Below, piece after piece: positions 41,735 to 50,582 of a stretch of DNA of 64,000 nucleotides. The stretch is from NCBI RefSeq assembly GCF_004920405.1, contig NZ_RFLV01000001.1, positions 1,550,001 to 1,614,000 on the forward strand. Direction: 5' to 3'. The notes beneath the pieces were generated by a model. It did not search any database, was not told the origin of the DNA, and worked only from the letters and a program-made list of their open reading frames with translations. A program made the position numbers and the translations under genes. The stretch's first letter is position 1. The number at the start of each line of letters is the position of its first letter. The stretch is from Pseudomonas leptonychotis (GTDB taxonomy: Bacteria > Pseudomonadota > Gammaproteobacteria > Pseudomonadales > Pseudomonadaceae).

Positions 41735-42631
41735 ATGAACGCACTGACCTTGCCGGACATAGCCACGCAAATACCTGCCCATGAACAGGCTCTGGACTGG
41801 GTCGGCATGCAGGGCATAGCGCTGCCGATCAACCTGGCCGGGCAACGCACCAATACTCGCGCCGATGTCGGGGTCAGCCTGGATGATGGCAATGCCCGCG
41901 GCATTCATATGTCGCGCCTCTACCTGGCATTGCATGCGCTGGAGCACAACGCGCTGAACCCGGCGACGCTGCAGCAACTGCTGGGCGAGTTTCTCGACAG
42001 CCACCAGGGCCTGTCGCAGCAAGCCTCCATTACCTTGCGCGGCGAGACCCTGCTCAGTCGTCCAGCACTGGTCAGCCCCCTCGCCGGCTGGAAGGCCTAC
42101 CCCTTCGAAGTGCGTGCACGTCAGGATTCATGGGGGTTTCACGTGGAACTACAGGTAGAAGTGGCCTATTCATCAACCTGCCCCTGCTCCGCCGCATTGG
42201 CGCGCCAGCTGATTCAGCAACGCTTTATCGAGGACTTCGCCAACCAACCCTTGGATCACGCACACCTGCTGGCTTGGCTCGGCTCGTCCCAAGGCATCGT
42301 CGCCACCCCGCACAGCCAGCGCAGCTACGCCACCCTGCAAGTACGCCTGCACGAGGACTGCGCTGAGCTGCCGCTGGTTGAGTTGATCGACGCCGCCGAA
42401 CAGGCCCTCGGCACTGCCGTGCAAACCGCTGTAAAGCGTGCCGATGAACAGGCTTTCGCCCTGGCCAACGGGCAAAACCTAATGTTCTGCGAAGACGCCG
42501 CCCGCCGGCTGCACAGCGCATTGCGCGAACAAACTGCATTCAACGCCTTTCACCTGCGCGTGGTACATGCCGAAAGCCTGCACGCCCACGATGCTGTCGC
42601 TGTCAGCCGCTGGAACTGGAGCAAGACATGA
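41735..42631 (+). CDS. folE2: GTP cyclohydrolase I, zinc-independent type (FolE2)
   Basis: A 298-residue FolE2 (COG1469) enzyme, making dihydroneopterin triphosphate for folate from GTP. Motifs: RGIHMSRLY near 56-63, SSTCPCSAALARQ (C149-P-C151) and ATPHSQRSYATLQVRL. FolE2 can use metals other than zinc and in many bacteria replaces FolE when zinc is scarce. First gene of the plus-strand operon and 31 bases from the Zur box. Its last four bases overlap the start of the ABC ATPase gene (ATGA). Confidence 0.95.
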   Translation: MNALTLPDIATQIPAHEQALDWVGMQGIALPINLAGQRTNTRADVGVSLDDGNARGIHMSRLYLALHALEHNALNPATLQQLLGEFLDSHQGLSQQASITLRGETLLSRPALVSPLAGWKAYPFEVRARQDSWGFHVELQVEVAYSSTCPCSAALARQLIQQRFIEDFANQPLDHAHLLAWLGSSQGIVATPHSQRSYATLQVRLHEDCAELPLVELIDAAEQALGTAVQTAVKRADEQAFALANGQNLMFCEDAARRLHSALREQTAFNAFHLRVVHAESLHAHDAVAVSRWNWSKT

Positions 42632-43299
42632 TCCACTGCCACAACCTGCAGTGGGGTCCAGGCGGGCGGGCCCTGACGCCGCCTTTAAACCTGCACCTGG
42701 CACGCGCCAGCTTAACGGGCGTGATCGGCGCTAACGGCTGCGGCAAAAGCAGCCTGCTCAAGGTCATTGCCGGCATCCAGCAACCGCTGCGCGGCGCTAT
42801 CGAACTCACGGTGCCGCGTCTGGGTGGGGTTGCCTACTTGGTACAACAGCAGGCGCTGGACCGGCAATTCCCGATCAAACTGCACGATCTGGTCAGCGCC
42901 GGTTTATGGCGCAGCCCGCTTAATCGCCAGCAGCGTCAGACGCGCCTGGAGCAAGCCTTGGCCGACTGGGGCTTGCTCGATTTGCAACAGCACAGCCTGC
43001 AGGCGTTGTCCGGTGGCGAATTACAACGCGCCCTGCTCGCCCGCCTGAGCCTGACCGACGCCCAGGTGCTGCTGCTAGACGAACCCGAAGCCGCGCTGGA
43101 TGAGCACGGCCTGGTCCTGCTTTGGCAGCACATTCAGCGTTGGCATACACAAGGCCGCACGCAAATCGTCGTCAGCCACTCCATCAGCAATATGAGTCAG
43201 CACCTGGATAACGCCTTGCTGGTGTCGCGCAGCGGCTGCATTTTTGCGCCTATTCGCGAGCTGATGGGTCAGCGTTCATCGCTGGAGCAAGTGGCGTGA
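42628..43299 (+). CDS. Zinc ABC importer ATPase (ZnuC-like)
   Basis: A 223-residue ABC ATPase with Walker A GANGCGKSS, signature LSGGELQRALLARL, Walker B VLLLDEPEAALD and an H-loop VVSHSIS. Its partners are the following permease and binding protein. The four-base overlap with folE2 (ATGA) and with the permease (GTGA) shows tight coupling. It is a paralog of the ZnuC usually found next to zur and znuA. Confidence 0.9.
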   Translation: MIHCHNLQWGPGGRALTPPLNLHLARASLTGVIGANGCGKSSLLKVIAGIQQPLRGAIELTVPRLGGVAYLVQQQALDRQFPIKLHDLVSAGLWRSPLNRQQRQTRLEQALADWGLLDLQQHSLQALSGGELQRALLARLSLTDAQVLLLDEPEAALDEHGLVLLWQHIQRWHTQGRTQIVVSHSISNMSQHLDNALLVSRSGCIFAPIRELMGQRSSLEQVA

Positions 43300-44162
43300 G
43301 CCTGGAGCTGCTCTGGAGTCCCTTTGTCGAATTCGCCTTTATGCGCCGTGCGCTGGTTGGCGGTGTGGCGCTGGCCGTGAGTGCCGGGCCGCTGGGCGTA
43401 TTTCTGGTATTGCGCCGTTTAAGCCTGATGGGCGACGCCATCGCCCACGGCATTCTGCCCGGAGCCGCCGTAGGCTTCTGGCTGTTTGGCCTGAGCCTAC
43501 CGGCATTGACGCTCGGCGGCTTAGTCGCAGGCCTTGGCATGGCGGGTATCGCGGCGTGGGTCACACGACGCACCGGCCTGCGTGAAGACGCTAGTTTGGC
43601 CGCCATCTACCCGATTTCCCTGGCCAGCGGCGTGCTACTGCTAGGCCTGGCCGGCAACAAACTCGACCTGCTGCACCTGTTGTTCGGCTCGGTGCTGGCC
43701 GTGGACCCACCCACCCTGAACGGCATGCTGCTGGTGTCCGTCGGCAGCCTGCTGCTACTCGCCCTGATCTATCGCTGGTTGCTGATGGACAGCCTCGATC
43801 CGTTGTTTCTCGCGGGCGTCAGCCGCTTCGGACCCTTGGCCTATGGGCTGTTTCTGACGTTGGTGGTGCTCAACCTAGTGGTCGGCTTTCAGGCCATCGG
43901 CGCGTTGATGGTGGTTGGCCTGATGATGCTACCGGCCGCTGCCGCACGCTTCTGGAGCCGCCACCTGCCGCGCATGTTGCTGCTCGCCGCACTCACCGGC
44001 GCGGTCTGCGTGTGGCTCGGCCTGCTGCTGTCGTATTACGCCAATCTGCCCAGCGGGCCGTGCATCGTGTTGCTCGCCGGCCTGGCCTATGTCTGCTCCG
44101 TATTGCTCGGGCCACTGAATGGCCTGCTGCGCCGCCAACCCCATTTATCTCCCGCCCACTAA
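43296..44162 (+). CDS. Zinc ABC importer permease (ZnuB-like)
   Basis: A 288-residue membrane protein with about eight segments of the ABC-3 family: FMRRALVGGVALAVSAGPLGVFLVLRRLSLMGDAIAHGILPGAAVGFWLFG at the start is characteristic (the DAIAHGILPG region interacts with the ATPase). GTG start at 43296 overlaps the ATPase stop. It transports the metal handed over by the binding protein at 44172. Confidence 0.9.
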   Translation: MSLELLWSPFVEFAFMRRALVGGVALAVSAGPLGVFLVLRRLSLMGDAIAHGILPGAAVGFWLFGLSLPALTLGGLVAGLGMAGIAAWVTRRTGLREDASLAAIYPISLASGVLLLGLAGNKLDLLHLLFGSVLAVDPPTLNGMLLVSVGSLLLLALIYRWLLMDSLDPLFLAGVSRFGPLAYGLFLTLVVLNLVVGFQAIGALMVVGLMMLPAAAARFWSRHLPRMLLLAALTGAVCVWLGLLLSYYANLPSGPCIVLLAGLAYVCSVLLGPLNGLLRRQPHLSPAH

Positions 44163-44171
44163 GGAACAACC

Positions 44172-45044
44172 ATGCGCATCCTGATTGCCCTGCTAACCCT
44201 AAGCCTTAGCCTTTTCGCTAACGCAGATGAAAAACTCAAGGTTGTTACCAGCTTCAGCATTTTGGCCGACATTACCCAACAAATTGCCGGAGATAAGCTC
44301 GAACTTCACAACCTTGTCGGCGCCGATGCCGATGCTCACGTCTACCAGCCCAGCACCGACGATGCTAAAGCAGTCTTCGCGGCCGATCTGATTATCGCCA
44401 ACGGATTGGGATTTGAGCCCTGGCTGGCGCGCTTGATCGACAGCAGCGAAGCTCCTGGCAAGCGCATTGATGCCAGCGCCGGCGTGCTGCCGCTAATGCT
44501 TGATGAAGAGGGACAGCGGGTGGCCGACCCGCATGCCTGGCAGAACCTGGCCAACGCCGAAATTTACGTGCGCAACATCGCCAACACACTGAGCCAGATC
44601 GATACGGCCAATGCCGAGTATTACGCTTACCGCAGTGAGGCCTACATCAGCCAGATCCGCGTCCTGCTGAGTGAGGCCCGCCGCAGCCTGGGCCAATTAC
44701 CGCCGGCCCAACGCACCATCATCACCAGTCACGACGCCTTCGGTTATTTGGGCCAGGCCTATGGCCTGAATTTCATTGCCCCCCAGGGGCTGTCCACCGA
44801 AGACGAACCCTCGGCCGCCGAAGTGGCAGCATTGATCCGCCAGATTCGCACCGATGGCGTGCGCGCGGTGTTCGTTGAAAACATCCGCGACCCGCGCCTG
44901 ATCCAGCAGATCGCCGCTGAAGGCGGCGCCAAGGTCGGCGGCACTCTGTATTCCGATGCCCTGGCCAGCGCAGGCCCTGCCAGCAGCTACCTGGGCATGT
45001 TCAAGCACAACCTCGACACCCTACTGGCCGCACTTAAGCCATGA
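44172..45044 (+). CDS. Zinc-binding periplasmic protein (ZnuA-like)
   Basis: A 290-residue cluster A-I metal receptor with signal peptide ([15 protein letters not shown]). Predicted ligands are H56 (DAHVYQPS), H121 (DPHAWQN), H187 (TSHDAFGYL) and D262 (YSDAL). The third ligand is histidine; manganese receptors have glutamate there, so zinc is the expected metal. The His/Asp-rich loop of standard ZnuA is absent (only DADAH). The gene follows the permease by nine bases and its stop overlaps the start of hisI (ATGA). Confidence 0.9.
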   Translation: MRILIALLTLSLSLFANADEKLKVVTSFSILADITQQIAGDKLELHNLVGADADAHVYQPSTDDAKAVFAADLIIANGLGFEPWLARLIDSSEAPGKRIDASAGVLPLMLDEEGQRVADPHAWQNLANAEIYVRNIANTLSQIDTANAEYYAYRSEAYISQIRVLLSEARRSLGQLPPAQRTIITSHDAFGYLGQAYGLNFIAPQGLSTEDEPSAAEVAALIRQIRTDGVRAVFVENIRDPRLIQQIAAEGGAKVGGTLYSDALASAGPASSYLGMFKHNLDTLLAALKP

Positions 45045-45448
45045 GCCTGTGGCTTGCGCTGGAACAAGCCGGGCTGGGCGACAGTCGCCCGTTCAGTGAG
45101 GTGCTGGATGCCATCCCTTGGAATGCCGACGGCCTGATCGCCGCCATCGCCCAGCAACATGACAGCGGCGAAGTGCTGATGCTGGCCTGGATCAACCGCA
45201 CCGCACTGGAAGAGACCCTCGCCAGCGGTCAAGTCTGCTACTGGTCGCGCTCGCGCCAGCAACTGTGGCGCAAGGGCGAAACCAGCGGCCACCGCCAACG
45301 GCTGGTCGAAGCGCGCCTGGACTGCGACGGCGACGCCGTGCTGCTACTTGTTGAGCAGGATGGACCGGCCTGTCACACCGGTCGCCCTAATTGCTTCTAC
45401 AACGCCATCCGCGCCGAGCGGGTGTGCGTAATCAGCGTGGCGCAATGA
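45041..45448 (+). CDS. hisI: Phosphoribosyl-AMP cyclohydrolase paralog (HisI)
   Basis: A 135-residue enzyme for step 3 of histidine synthesis. Conserved blocks are [51 protein letters not shown]; all the metal-site Asp and Cys (DCDGD, PACHTG, NCF) are kept, so zinc use is not lost. It is a second copy in the zinc island, presumably made in extra amount or with better zinc affinity. The gene overlaps yidD by four bases. Confidence 0.93.
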   Translation: MSLWLALEQAGLGDSRPFSEVLDAIPWNADGLIAAIAQQHDSGEVLMLAWINRTALEETLASGQVCYWSRSRQQLWRKGETSGHRQRLVEARLDCDGDAVLLLVEQDGPACHTGRPNCFYNAIRAERVCVISVAQ

Positions 45449-45690
45449 AGCGCGTATTGATCGGTGTGGTGCGCCTTTATCAGTACCTGATCAGCCCCTT
45501 ACTCGGGGCGCCCTGCCGCTTCCACCCGAGCTGTTCGCACTACGCCATCGAAGCGATTGAACGCCATGGCGCGCTGCGCGGCAGCTGGCTGGCTCTGCGC
45601 CGGTTGTTGCGCTGCCAACCCTGGTATCCGGGTGGCTACGACCCGGTGCCGCCCACTCGCCACTGTATTGAGAAGCATCGCCATGACTGA
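45445..45690 (+). CDS. yidD: YidD-like membrane protein insertion factor
   Basis: An 81-residue protein with YidD hallmarks: [58 protein letters not shown]. Three cysteines sit in the CRFHPSC and RCQPW motifs. YidD normally neighbours rpmH-rnpA-yidC; this copy is in a zinc-starvation operon, as seen in several pseudomonads. The start overlaps the hisI stop (ATGA), and the end overlaps pyrC by eight bases. Confidence 0.9.
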   Translation: MKRVLIGVVRLYQYLISPLLGAPCRFHPSCSHYAIEAIERHGALRGSWLALRRLLRCQPWYPGGYDPVPPTRHCIEKHRHD

Positions 45691-47023
45691 CCTGCTGATT
45701 CGCAACGCGCGCCTGATCAACGAAGGCCGCGAGTTCGACGCCGATCTACGGGTGCATAACGGCCGCATTGAGAAAATCGCCAGCAGCCTTACCGGCCTCA
45801 ACGCCAAGGTCGAGATTGAGGCCGCCGGGCAGTTTTTGCTGCCAGGGATGATCGACGATCAAGTGCATTTTCGCGACCCCGGCGCGCCGCATAAAGGCAG
45901 CTTCGCCACCGAATCGCGGGCGGCAGTGGCCGGCGGCATCACCAGCGTGATGGATATGCCCAACACCACCCCGCCGACCCTCAACCTGGATGCCCTGGAA
46001 GCCAAGGAACGCCGCGCCGCGAGCTGCTCCAAAGCCAACTTCGGCTTCCACTTTGGCGTCAGCCACGAGAACCTCGACATCGTCGCCGCCCTCGACCCCA
46101 ACCGCGTGGCAGCAGTGAAGGTGTTTATGGGGGCCAGCACCGGCAATATGCTGGTCGACGACCTGCCCTCGCTGGAGCGGCTGTTCCGTGATTGCCCGAC
46201 CCTCATCCTGACGCACTGCGAACACACGCCACGCATCCGCGAACGCGAACTGCAGTGGCAAGCGCAGTATGGCGAGTACATTGCGCCCGACCAGCACCCA
46301 CTGATTCGTGATGCCGAGGCCTGCTACCAGTCTTCCAGCCTCGCGGTCAGTCTGGCGCAACGCTTTGATACCCAATTGCACGTGCTGCACATCACCAGCG
46401 CCCGCGAACTTAGCCTGTTCCAGCCCGGTCCGTTGGCCGGCAAGCGGATCACCGCCGAAGTCTGTGCGCATCATCTGTGCTTTGACGACCGCGATTACGC
46501 GGCGCTCGGCCACCTGATCAAATGCAACCCGGCGATCAAAACCCAGGCCGACCGCGACGCCCTGCGCCAGGCGCTGCTCTGCGGACGACTGGACATCATC
46601 GGCACCGACCACGCCCCGCACACCTTGGAAGAAAAGCAGCGACCTTACCTACAAGCCCCATCCGGCCTGCCGCTGGTGCAACACGCTCTGCCGGCGCTGC
46701 TGGAACTGGTGGCCGACGGCCTGTTGCCACTGACCACCTTGGTAGAGAAAACCAGCCATGCGGTGGCCCAACGCTTTGCTATCGAGCAACGCGGCTACTT
46801 ACGCGAAGGCTACTGGGCCGACCTGACGCTGATCGAGCGCCTACGTGAACCGCGCCCGGTAGAAGCCGACCCGACACTCGCCCATTGCGGCTGGACGCCC
46901 TTCCAGGGACGCGCCTTCCGCCATGCCGTGCGCAGCACCATCGTCTCCGGCCAACTGGCCTGGCACAACGGCCAGGTGCAGGACGACTGCGAGGGCTTGC
47001 CGCTGCGCTATAGACGCGGCTGA
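45683..47023 (+). CDS. pyrC: Dihydroorotase paralog with altered metal site (PyrC)
   Basis: A 446-residue amidohydrolase of pyrimidine synthesis ([23 protein letters not shown]). The usual D-x-H-x-H at the first strand reads D58-D-Q60-V-H62-F-R, so the first metal-binding histidine is glutamine. Downstream ligands look intact: [10 protein letters not shown] lysine, [18 protein letters not shown] and [16 protein letters not shown]. The D-D-Q-V-H form occurs in one branch of dihydroorotases. ATG at 45683 is used; the frame extends to 45557 inside yidD but that would overlap too far. It is the last gene of the folE2 operon. Confidence 0.92.
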   Translation: MTDLLIRNARLINEGREFDADLRVHNGRIEKIASSLTGLNAKVEIEAAGQFLLPGMIDDQVHFRDPGAPHKGSFATESRAAVAGGITSVMDMPNTTPPTLNLDALEAKERRAASCSKANFGFHFGVSHENLDIVAALDPNRVAAVKVFMGASTGNMLVDDLPSLERLFRDCPTLILTHCEHTPRIRERELQWQAQYGEYIAPDQHPLIRDAEACYQSSSLAVSLAQRFDTQLHVLHITSARELSLFQPGPLAGKRITAEVCAHHLCFDDRDYAALGHLIKCNPAIKTQADRDALRQALLCGRLDIIGTDHAPHTLEEKQRPYLQAPSGLPLVQHALPALLELVADGLLPLTTLVEKTSHAVAQRFAIEQRGYLREGYWADLTLIERLREPRPVEADPTLAHCGWTPFQGRAFRHAVRSTIVSGQLAWHNGQVQDDCEGLPLRYRRG

Positions 47024-47045
47024 CAAGAGCTTGAAGACGGACTAG

Positions 47046-47121
47046 GTAGGGTGGGTTAGCGGCGCATATACGTGGTTATCGGCGCCAACACGCAATCCGG
47101 GCGTCGCGTAACCCACCCTAC
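47046..47121. repeat. GTAGGGTGGGTTA long palindrome
   Basis: GTAGGGTGGGTTA (47046-47058) and its exact complement TAACCCACCCTAC (47109-47121) flank 50 bases. It separates pyrC from thrS and belongs to the same palindrome family as 63200-63231. It may end the folE2 operon transcript. Confidence 0.65.
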
Positions 47122-47159
47122 AGATTTTATGTTTAACCGCACCTGATTAGAGAACCCAT

Positions 47160-49070
47160 ATGCCTAGCATCACCCTGCCCGACGGCAGCCAACGTCATTA
47201 CTCCCGGCCGCTGAGCGTGGCCGAGGTGGCCGCCGATATTGGCCCCGGCCTGGCCAAAGCCGCCTTGGCCGGCCGCCTGAATGGCCAACTGGTGGACACC
47301 AGCGCCCTGATCGAAAACGACGCCCAGCTCAGCCTGATCACCGCCCGCGACGGCGACGGCCTGGCGCTGCTGCGCCACTCCTGCGCACACCTGCTGGCCA
47401 TGGCCGTGAAGCAGTTGTACCCCAGCGCCCAGGTGACCATCGGCCCGGTGATCGAAGACGGCTTTTTCTACGACTTTGCCTTCGAGCGACCCTTTACCCC
47501 GGACGATCTGGCACTGATCGAAGCACGCATGACCGAGCTGGCCGCCGGCGATCTGCCGGTCAGCCGCCGCGAGCTGCCTCGTGATGACGCCATCGCCCAC
47601 TTCGAGGCCCAGGGCGAGCATTACAAGGCCGAGCTGATCCGCGACATTCCCGCCGGTGAAGTGCTGTCGCTGTACCGCCAGGGTGATTTTGAAGACCTCT
47701 GCCGTGGCCCGCATATCCCGCGCACAGGCCTGCTGCAAGCGTTCAAACTGACCAAAGTGGCCGGTGCCTACTGGCGCGGCGACGCCAAAAACGCCGCGCT
47801 GCAACGCATTTACGGCACCTGCTGGGCCACGCCGAAAGAGCTCAAGGCCTACCTCACACGCGTGGAAGAAGCCGGCAAGCGCGACCACCGCAAGCTCGGT
47901 GCTCAGCTTGACCTGTTCCACTTCGACGACTGCGCCCCCGGCTCCGTGTTCTGGCACCCCAAGGGCTGGACCCTGTTCCAGCAGCTGATCAATTACATGC
48001 GCCAGCAACAGGACGCCGCCGGCTACGTCGAGGTCAACACCCCGGACGTGATGGACCGCAGCCTGTGGGAAACCTCCGGACACTGGTTCAACTACCGCGA
48101 GGCCATGTTCACCACCACCACCGAAGACGAGCGCGTGTTCGCCCTCAAGCCGATGAACTGCCCCGGCGCGGTGGCGCTCTACGCCCGTGGTCTGAAAAGC
48201 TACCGCGACCTGCCGCTGCGCATGGCCGAGTTCGGCAAGGTGCACCGTTACGAGCCGTCCGGCGCGCTGCACGGCCTGCTGCGCGTGCGCCACTTCACCC
48301 AGGACGACGCACACATCTTCTGCACCACCGCGCAGATGGAGCAGGAGTGCGCCGACACCATCGCCCTAGTGTTCGCCATCTACCGCGACTTCGGCTTCAA
48401 CGAGGTGGCGGTGAAGCTCTCCACCCGCCCGGTCAACCGCATCGGCAGCGACGCCACCTGGGATCAACTGGAAGGCGCACTGTCCGGCGCGTTGCAGCGG
48501 ATGGGCATCGACTACCAACTCAACCCCGGCGAAGGCGCGTTCTACGGACCGAAACTGGAGTTCGTGTTGCGCGACGCCATCGGCCGCGACTGGCAGTGCG
48601 GCACCCTGCAGGTGGACCTCAACCTGCCGGAGCGTTTTGACATCAGCTACATCAACGAACAGGGCGAACGCGAGCGCCCGGTGATGCTGCACCGTGCCCT
48701 GTTCGGCTCGCTGGAGCGCTTTACCGGCATCCTGATCGAGCACTACAGCGGCTTGTTTCCGCTGTGGCTGGCCCCGCAACAGGCGACCGTGCTGACCATC
48801 TCCGAAGGGCAGAACGACTACGCCCGCCAAGTGCTCGCCACGCTCAAACGCGCCGGCTTGCGCGCGGCGGCGGACCTGCGCAACGAGAAGATCGGCTACA
48901 AGATCCGCGAAGCCACCCTGCAGAAAGTGCCCTACCTGCTGGTGATCGGCGACCAGGAAAAAGCCGAAGGCCGCGTGACCCTGCGCAGCCGCGCTGGCGA
49001 CAACCTGGGCAGCCTAACGCTCAATGAGCTGGTCGAACGACTGAGCACCGAGGCGCGTATGCCCGGATAA
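47160..49070 (+). CDS. thrS: Threonyl-tRNA synthetase, second copy
   Basis: A 636-residue class II synthetase with all domains: TGS at 1-60, editing domain with H73 and H77 of [16 protein letters not shown] and LCRGPH, and the catalytic core. The zinc ligands are conserved at C334, H385 and H511 (the same numbers as in E. coli), so this copy still needs zinc. A thrS paralog in a zinc-starvation cluster is known in pseudomonads. The gap before it holds a palindrome and no Zur box, so its own control is unclear. Confidence 0.95.
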   Translation: MPSITLPDGSQRHYSRPLSVAEVAADIGPGLAKAALAGRLNGQLVDTSALIENDAQLSLITARDGDGLALLRHSCAHLLAMAVKQLYPSAQVTIGPVIEDGFFYDFAFERPFTPDDLALIEARMTELAAGDLPVSRRELPRDDAIAHFEAQGEHYKAELIRDIPAGEVLSLYRQGDFEDLCRGPHIPRTGLLQAFKLTKVAGAYWRGDAKNAALQRIYGTCWATPKELKAYLTRVEEAGKRDHRKLGAQLDLFHFDDCAPGSVFWHPKGWTLFQQLINYMRQQQDAAGYVEVNTPDVMDRSLWETSGHWFNYREAMFTTTTEDERVFALKPMNCPGAVALYARGLKSYRDLPLRMAEFGKVHRYEPSGALHGLLRVRHFTQDDAHIFCTTAQMEQECADTIALVFAIYRDFGFNEVAVKLSTRPVNRIGSDATWDQLEGALSGALQRMGIDYQLNPGEGAFYGPKLEFVLRDAIGRDWQCGTLQVDLNLPERFDISYINEQGERERPVMLHRALFGSLERFTGILIEHYSGLFPLWLAPQQATVLTISEGQNDYARQVLATLKRAGLRAAADLRNEKIGYKIREATLQKVPYLLVIGDQEKAEGRVTLRSRAGDNLGSLTLNELVERLSTEARMPG

Positions 49071-49126
49071 ACCAGCCGCTTTCGGCGTTATCCTGCACGG
49101 TAGCCCCACACCAACAAGGAGCCCCC

Positions 49127-49498
49127 ATGAACCTGAGTAAGCGCGAGCAAAGCCAGATTGAACGGACGTTGGCCGCGACCCTGACCGACGCCTGCGAAGC
49201 CGCCAAGGCCGAAATTGTCGGTTTCCAGTGGCTGACCCATGATGTTGATTACCAACACTTCCCCGCCAGCCTACGGGTGATCTGGGTCTTCGCCAGCCAG
49301 GCAGAGCAGGACGCCGCCATCGCCAGAGGGCAAGATCGTCTAATGCGGGAACTGACCGCTGCCGCCTTGCAGGCCGCAGCGATTCAACTCGACACGCCGG
49401 CGGCCCATGTCCACCTCGACAATGAGCAACAGTGCCTGCGGGTCGACGGCGGCAACTGGCAACAACGCCTGGCCCGCCAGCGTTCGGCCAAGCGATAG
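49127..49498 (+). CDS. Small conserved protein, unknown function
   Basis: A 123-residue cytoplasmic protein (SKREQSQIERTLAATLTDACEAAKAEIVGFQWLTHDVDYQHFPASLRVIWVF) with an alpha/beta pattern. Pipelines sometimes call such proteins Fis-family regulators; I see no helix-turn-helix to support that. AAGGAG lies before the ATG. The next gene follows after three bases. Confidence 0.7.
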   Translation: MNLSKREQSQIERTLAATLTDACEAAKAEIVGFQWLTHDVDYQHFPASLRVIWVFASQAEQDAAIARGQDRLMRELTAAALQAAAIQLDTPAAHVHLDNEQQCLRVDGGNWQQRLARQRSAKR

Positions 49499-49501
49499 TT
49501 C

Positions 49502-49684
49502 ATGGCCAAGGAAATTGACAACCCTTGTATTGCCGTTTGCCAGTTGAGCGGCGATCTGTGCCTAAGCTGCGGGCGCAGCAAAGCCGAGATCAAACAATGG
49601 AAACGCATGAAGCGCCCGGAAAAAATGGCCGCCGTGCAGCGCGCCAGCCAGCGCCTGAAAAGCCTGCGCAAGAAGCAACCCTGA
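49502..49684 (+). CDS. DUF1289 protein with four-cysteine knuckle
   Basis: A 60-residue protein with the DUF1289 motif NPCIAVCQLSGDLCLSCGRS; four cysteines likely bind one metal ion. The C-terminal half is basic (KRMKRPEKMAAVQRA). Function unknown. Starts three bases after the previous gene, so probably in one operon with it. Confidence 0.85.
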   Translation: MAKEIDNPCIAVCQLSGDLCLSCGRSKAEIKQWKRMKRPEKMAAVQRASQRLKSLRKKQP

Positions 49685-49794
49685 TCTGGCGCAGCCCATC
49701 CAGAACGACTCAATCACCTTGAGCAATGCACCGCCGCACACCGACAATGCCTAAGCACTTACAACCACAGAAGCGCCGAATGCCCAGCACCGCC

Positions 49795-50268
49795 ATGATC
49801 CATCTGCGGCCCTACCAAGCGGACGATCTCACCGCCGTAACGGCGCTGTTCAGTGCCTCGATACAGCATCTGGCCGCAGCTCACTATGATGCCGCGCAGC
49901 GCCAAGCCTGGGCACCATCGGCAGCCGATCTGCCGGCCTGGCAAGAGCGCCTGGCCGGTTTGCAGGTGCTGCTGGCGCACCGCGACGGGCAGCTCGCCGG
50001 TTTTATCGGCTTTAACCTCGACGGCCATATCGACCTGTTGTTCACCGCTCCCGATTACGCGCGCCAAGGTGTCGCCAGCGCGCTGTACGCGGCAGCCGAA
50101 ACGCGCATGCAGGCGGCCGGGGTTAGCAGGGTATTCACCGAGGCCAGCCTGGTGGCTCAGGCGTTTTTCGACCGCCAGGGATTTTCTGTGCAGCAGGCAC
50201 AGACGGTAACGCGCGGCGCTGTTAACTTGCCGCGTATGTTGATGCACAAACCTCTGGAGCCGCGATGA
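49795..50268 (+). CDS. GNAT acetyltransferase
   Basis: A GNAT protein of about 157 residues: IHLRPYQADDLTAVTALFSAS at the start, acetyl-CoA-binding loop PDYARQGVASALYAAAE, and the C-terminal motif AQAFFDRQGFSVQQ. ATG at 49795 begins at the conserved first strand, but upstream ATGs at 49780 and 49747 are in frame and none has a strong ribosome binding site; the start is uncertain. The ATGA overlap with the following small gene suggests coupling. Substrate unknown. Confidence 0.82.
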   Translation: MIHLRPYQADDLTAVTALFSASIQHLAAAHYDAAQRQAWAPSAADLPAWQERLAGLQVLLAHRDGQLAGFIGFNLDGHIDLLFTAPDYARQGVASALYAAAETRMQAAGVSRVFTEASLVAQAFFDRQGFSVQQAQTVTRGAVNLPRMLMHKPLEPR

Positions 50269-50501
50269 ACACCCTGACCATGATCGTGCTGGCCGCCGTT
50301 GTGCTGGCTGCTTGCGCCTTGGCGCTGTGGAGCTGGCGCAACCAGCGCAAGCTGGAAAAACTGGATGAGCGCATCAACCGGCAGAGCGAGCTGATCGAAC
50401 AGCTCGACAGCGTGCTGGAAAACCCGCAGCTCAGCGAAGCCGAACAACTGGAAAAAAGCGAAGCCTTGCTGGCCATGTTGCAGGAAACCCGCAAGCCTTA
50501 A
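50265..50501 (+). CDS. Small single-pass membrane protein
   Basis: A 78-residue protein with one N-terminal membrane segment (LTMIVLAAVVLAACALALWSW) and a charged coiled-coil tail (RKLEKLDERINRQSELIEQLDSVLENPQLSEAEQLEKSEALLAMLQ). Unknown function. Start overlaps the GNAT stop codon (ATGA). Confidence 0.7.
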   Translation: MNTLTMIVLAAVVLAACALALWSWRNQRKLEKLDERINRQSELIEQLDSVLENPQLSEAEQLEKSEALLAMLQETRKP

Positions 50502-50518
50502 TGTCGCTGATCATGATC

Positions 50519-50575
50519 TGTGGAAGGGGCTTCAGCCGCGACGAGCCTTGATCGCGACTGAAGCCCCCCCCACAA
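50519..50575. repeat. REP-type palindrome, GTGGAAGGGGCTTCAGCCGCGA family
   Basis: GGGGCTTCAGCCGCGA pairs with TCGCGACTGAAGCCCC in inverted orientation, with GTGG/CCAC at the ends. Same family as 27094-27140. It lies between two convergent transcripts and probably serves as mRNA end structure. Confidence 0.8.
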
Positions 50576-50582
50576 AATCACC

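Noticed and set aside
41659..41904. N-terminal extension of dksA2
   Set aside because: It would cover the Zur box and part of folE2; homologs start near the ATG at 41658.
45041..45448. HisI copy as a zinc-free enzyme
   Set aside because: All metal-site cysteines and aspartates are present.
47133..48314. A 393-codon open frame on the minus strand
   Set aside because: Antisense to thrS; the thrS zinc ligands and domains are intact.
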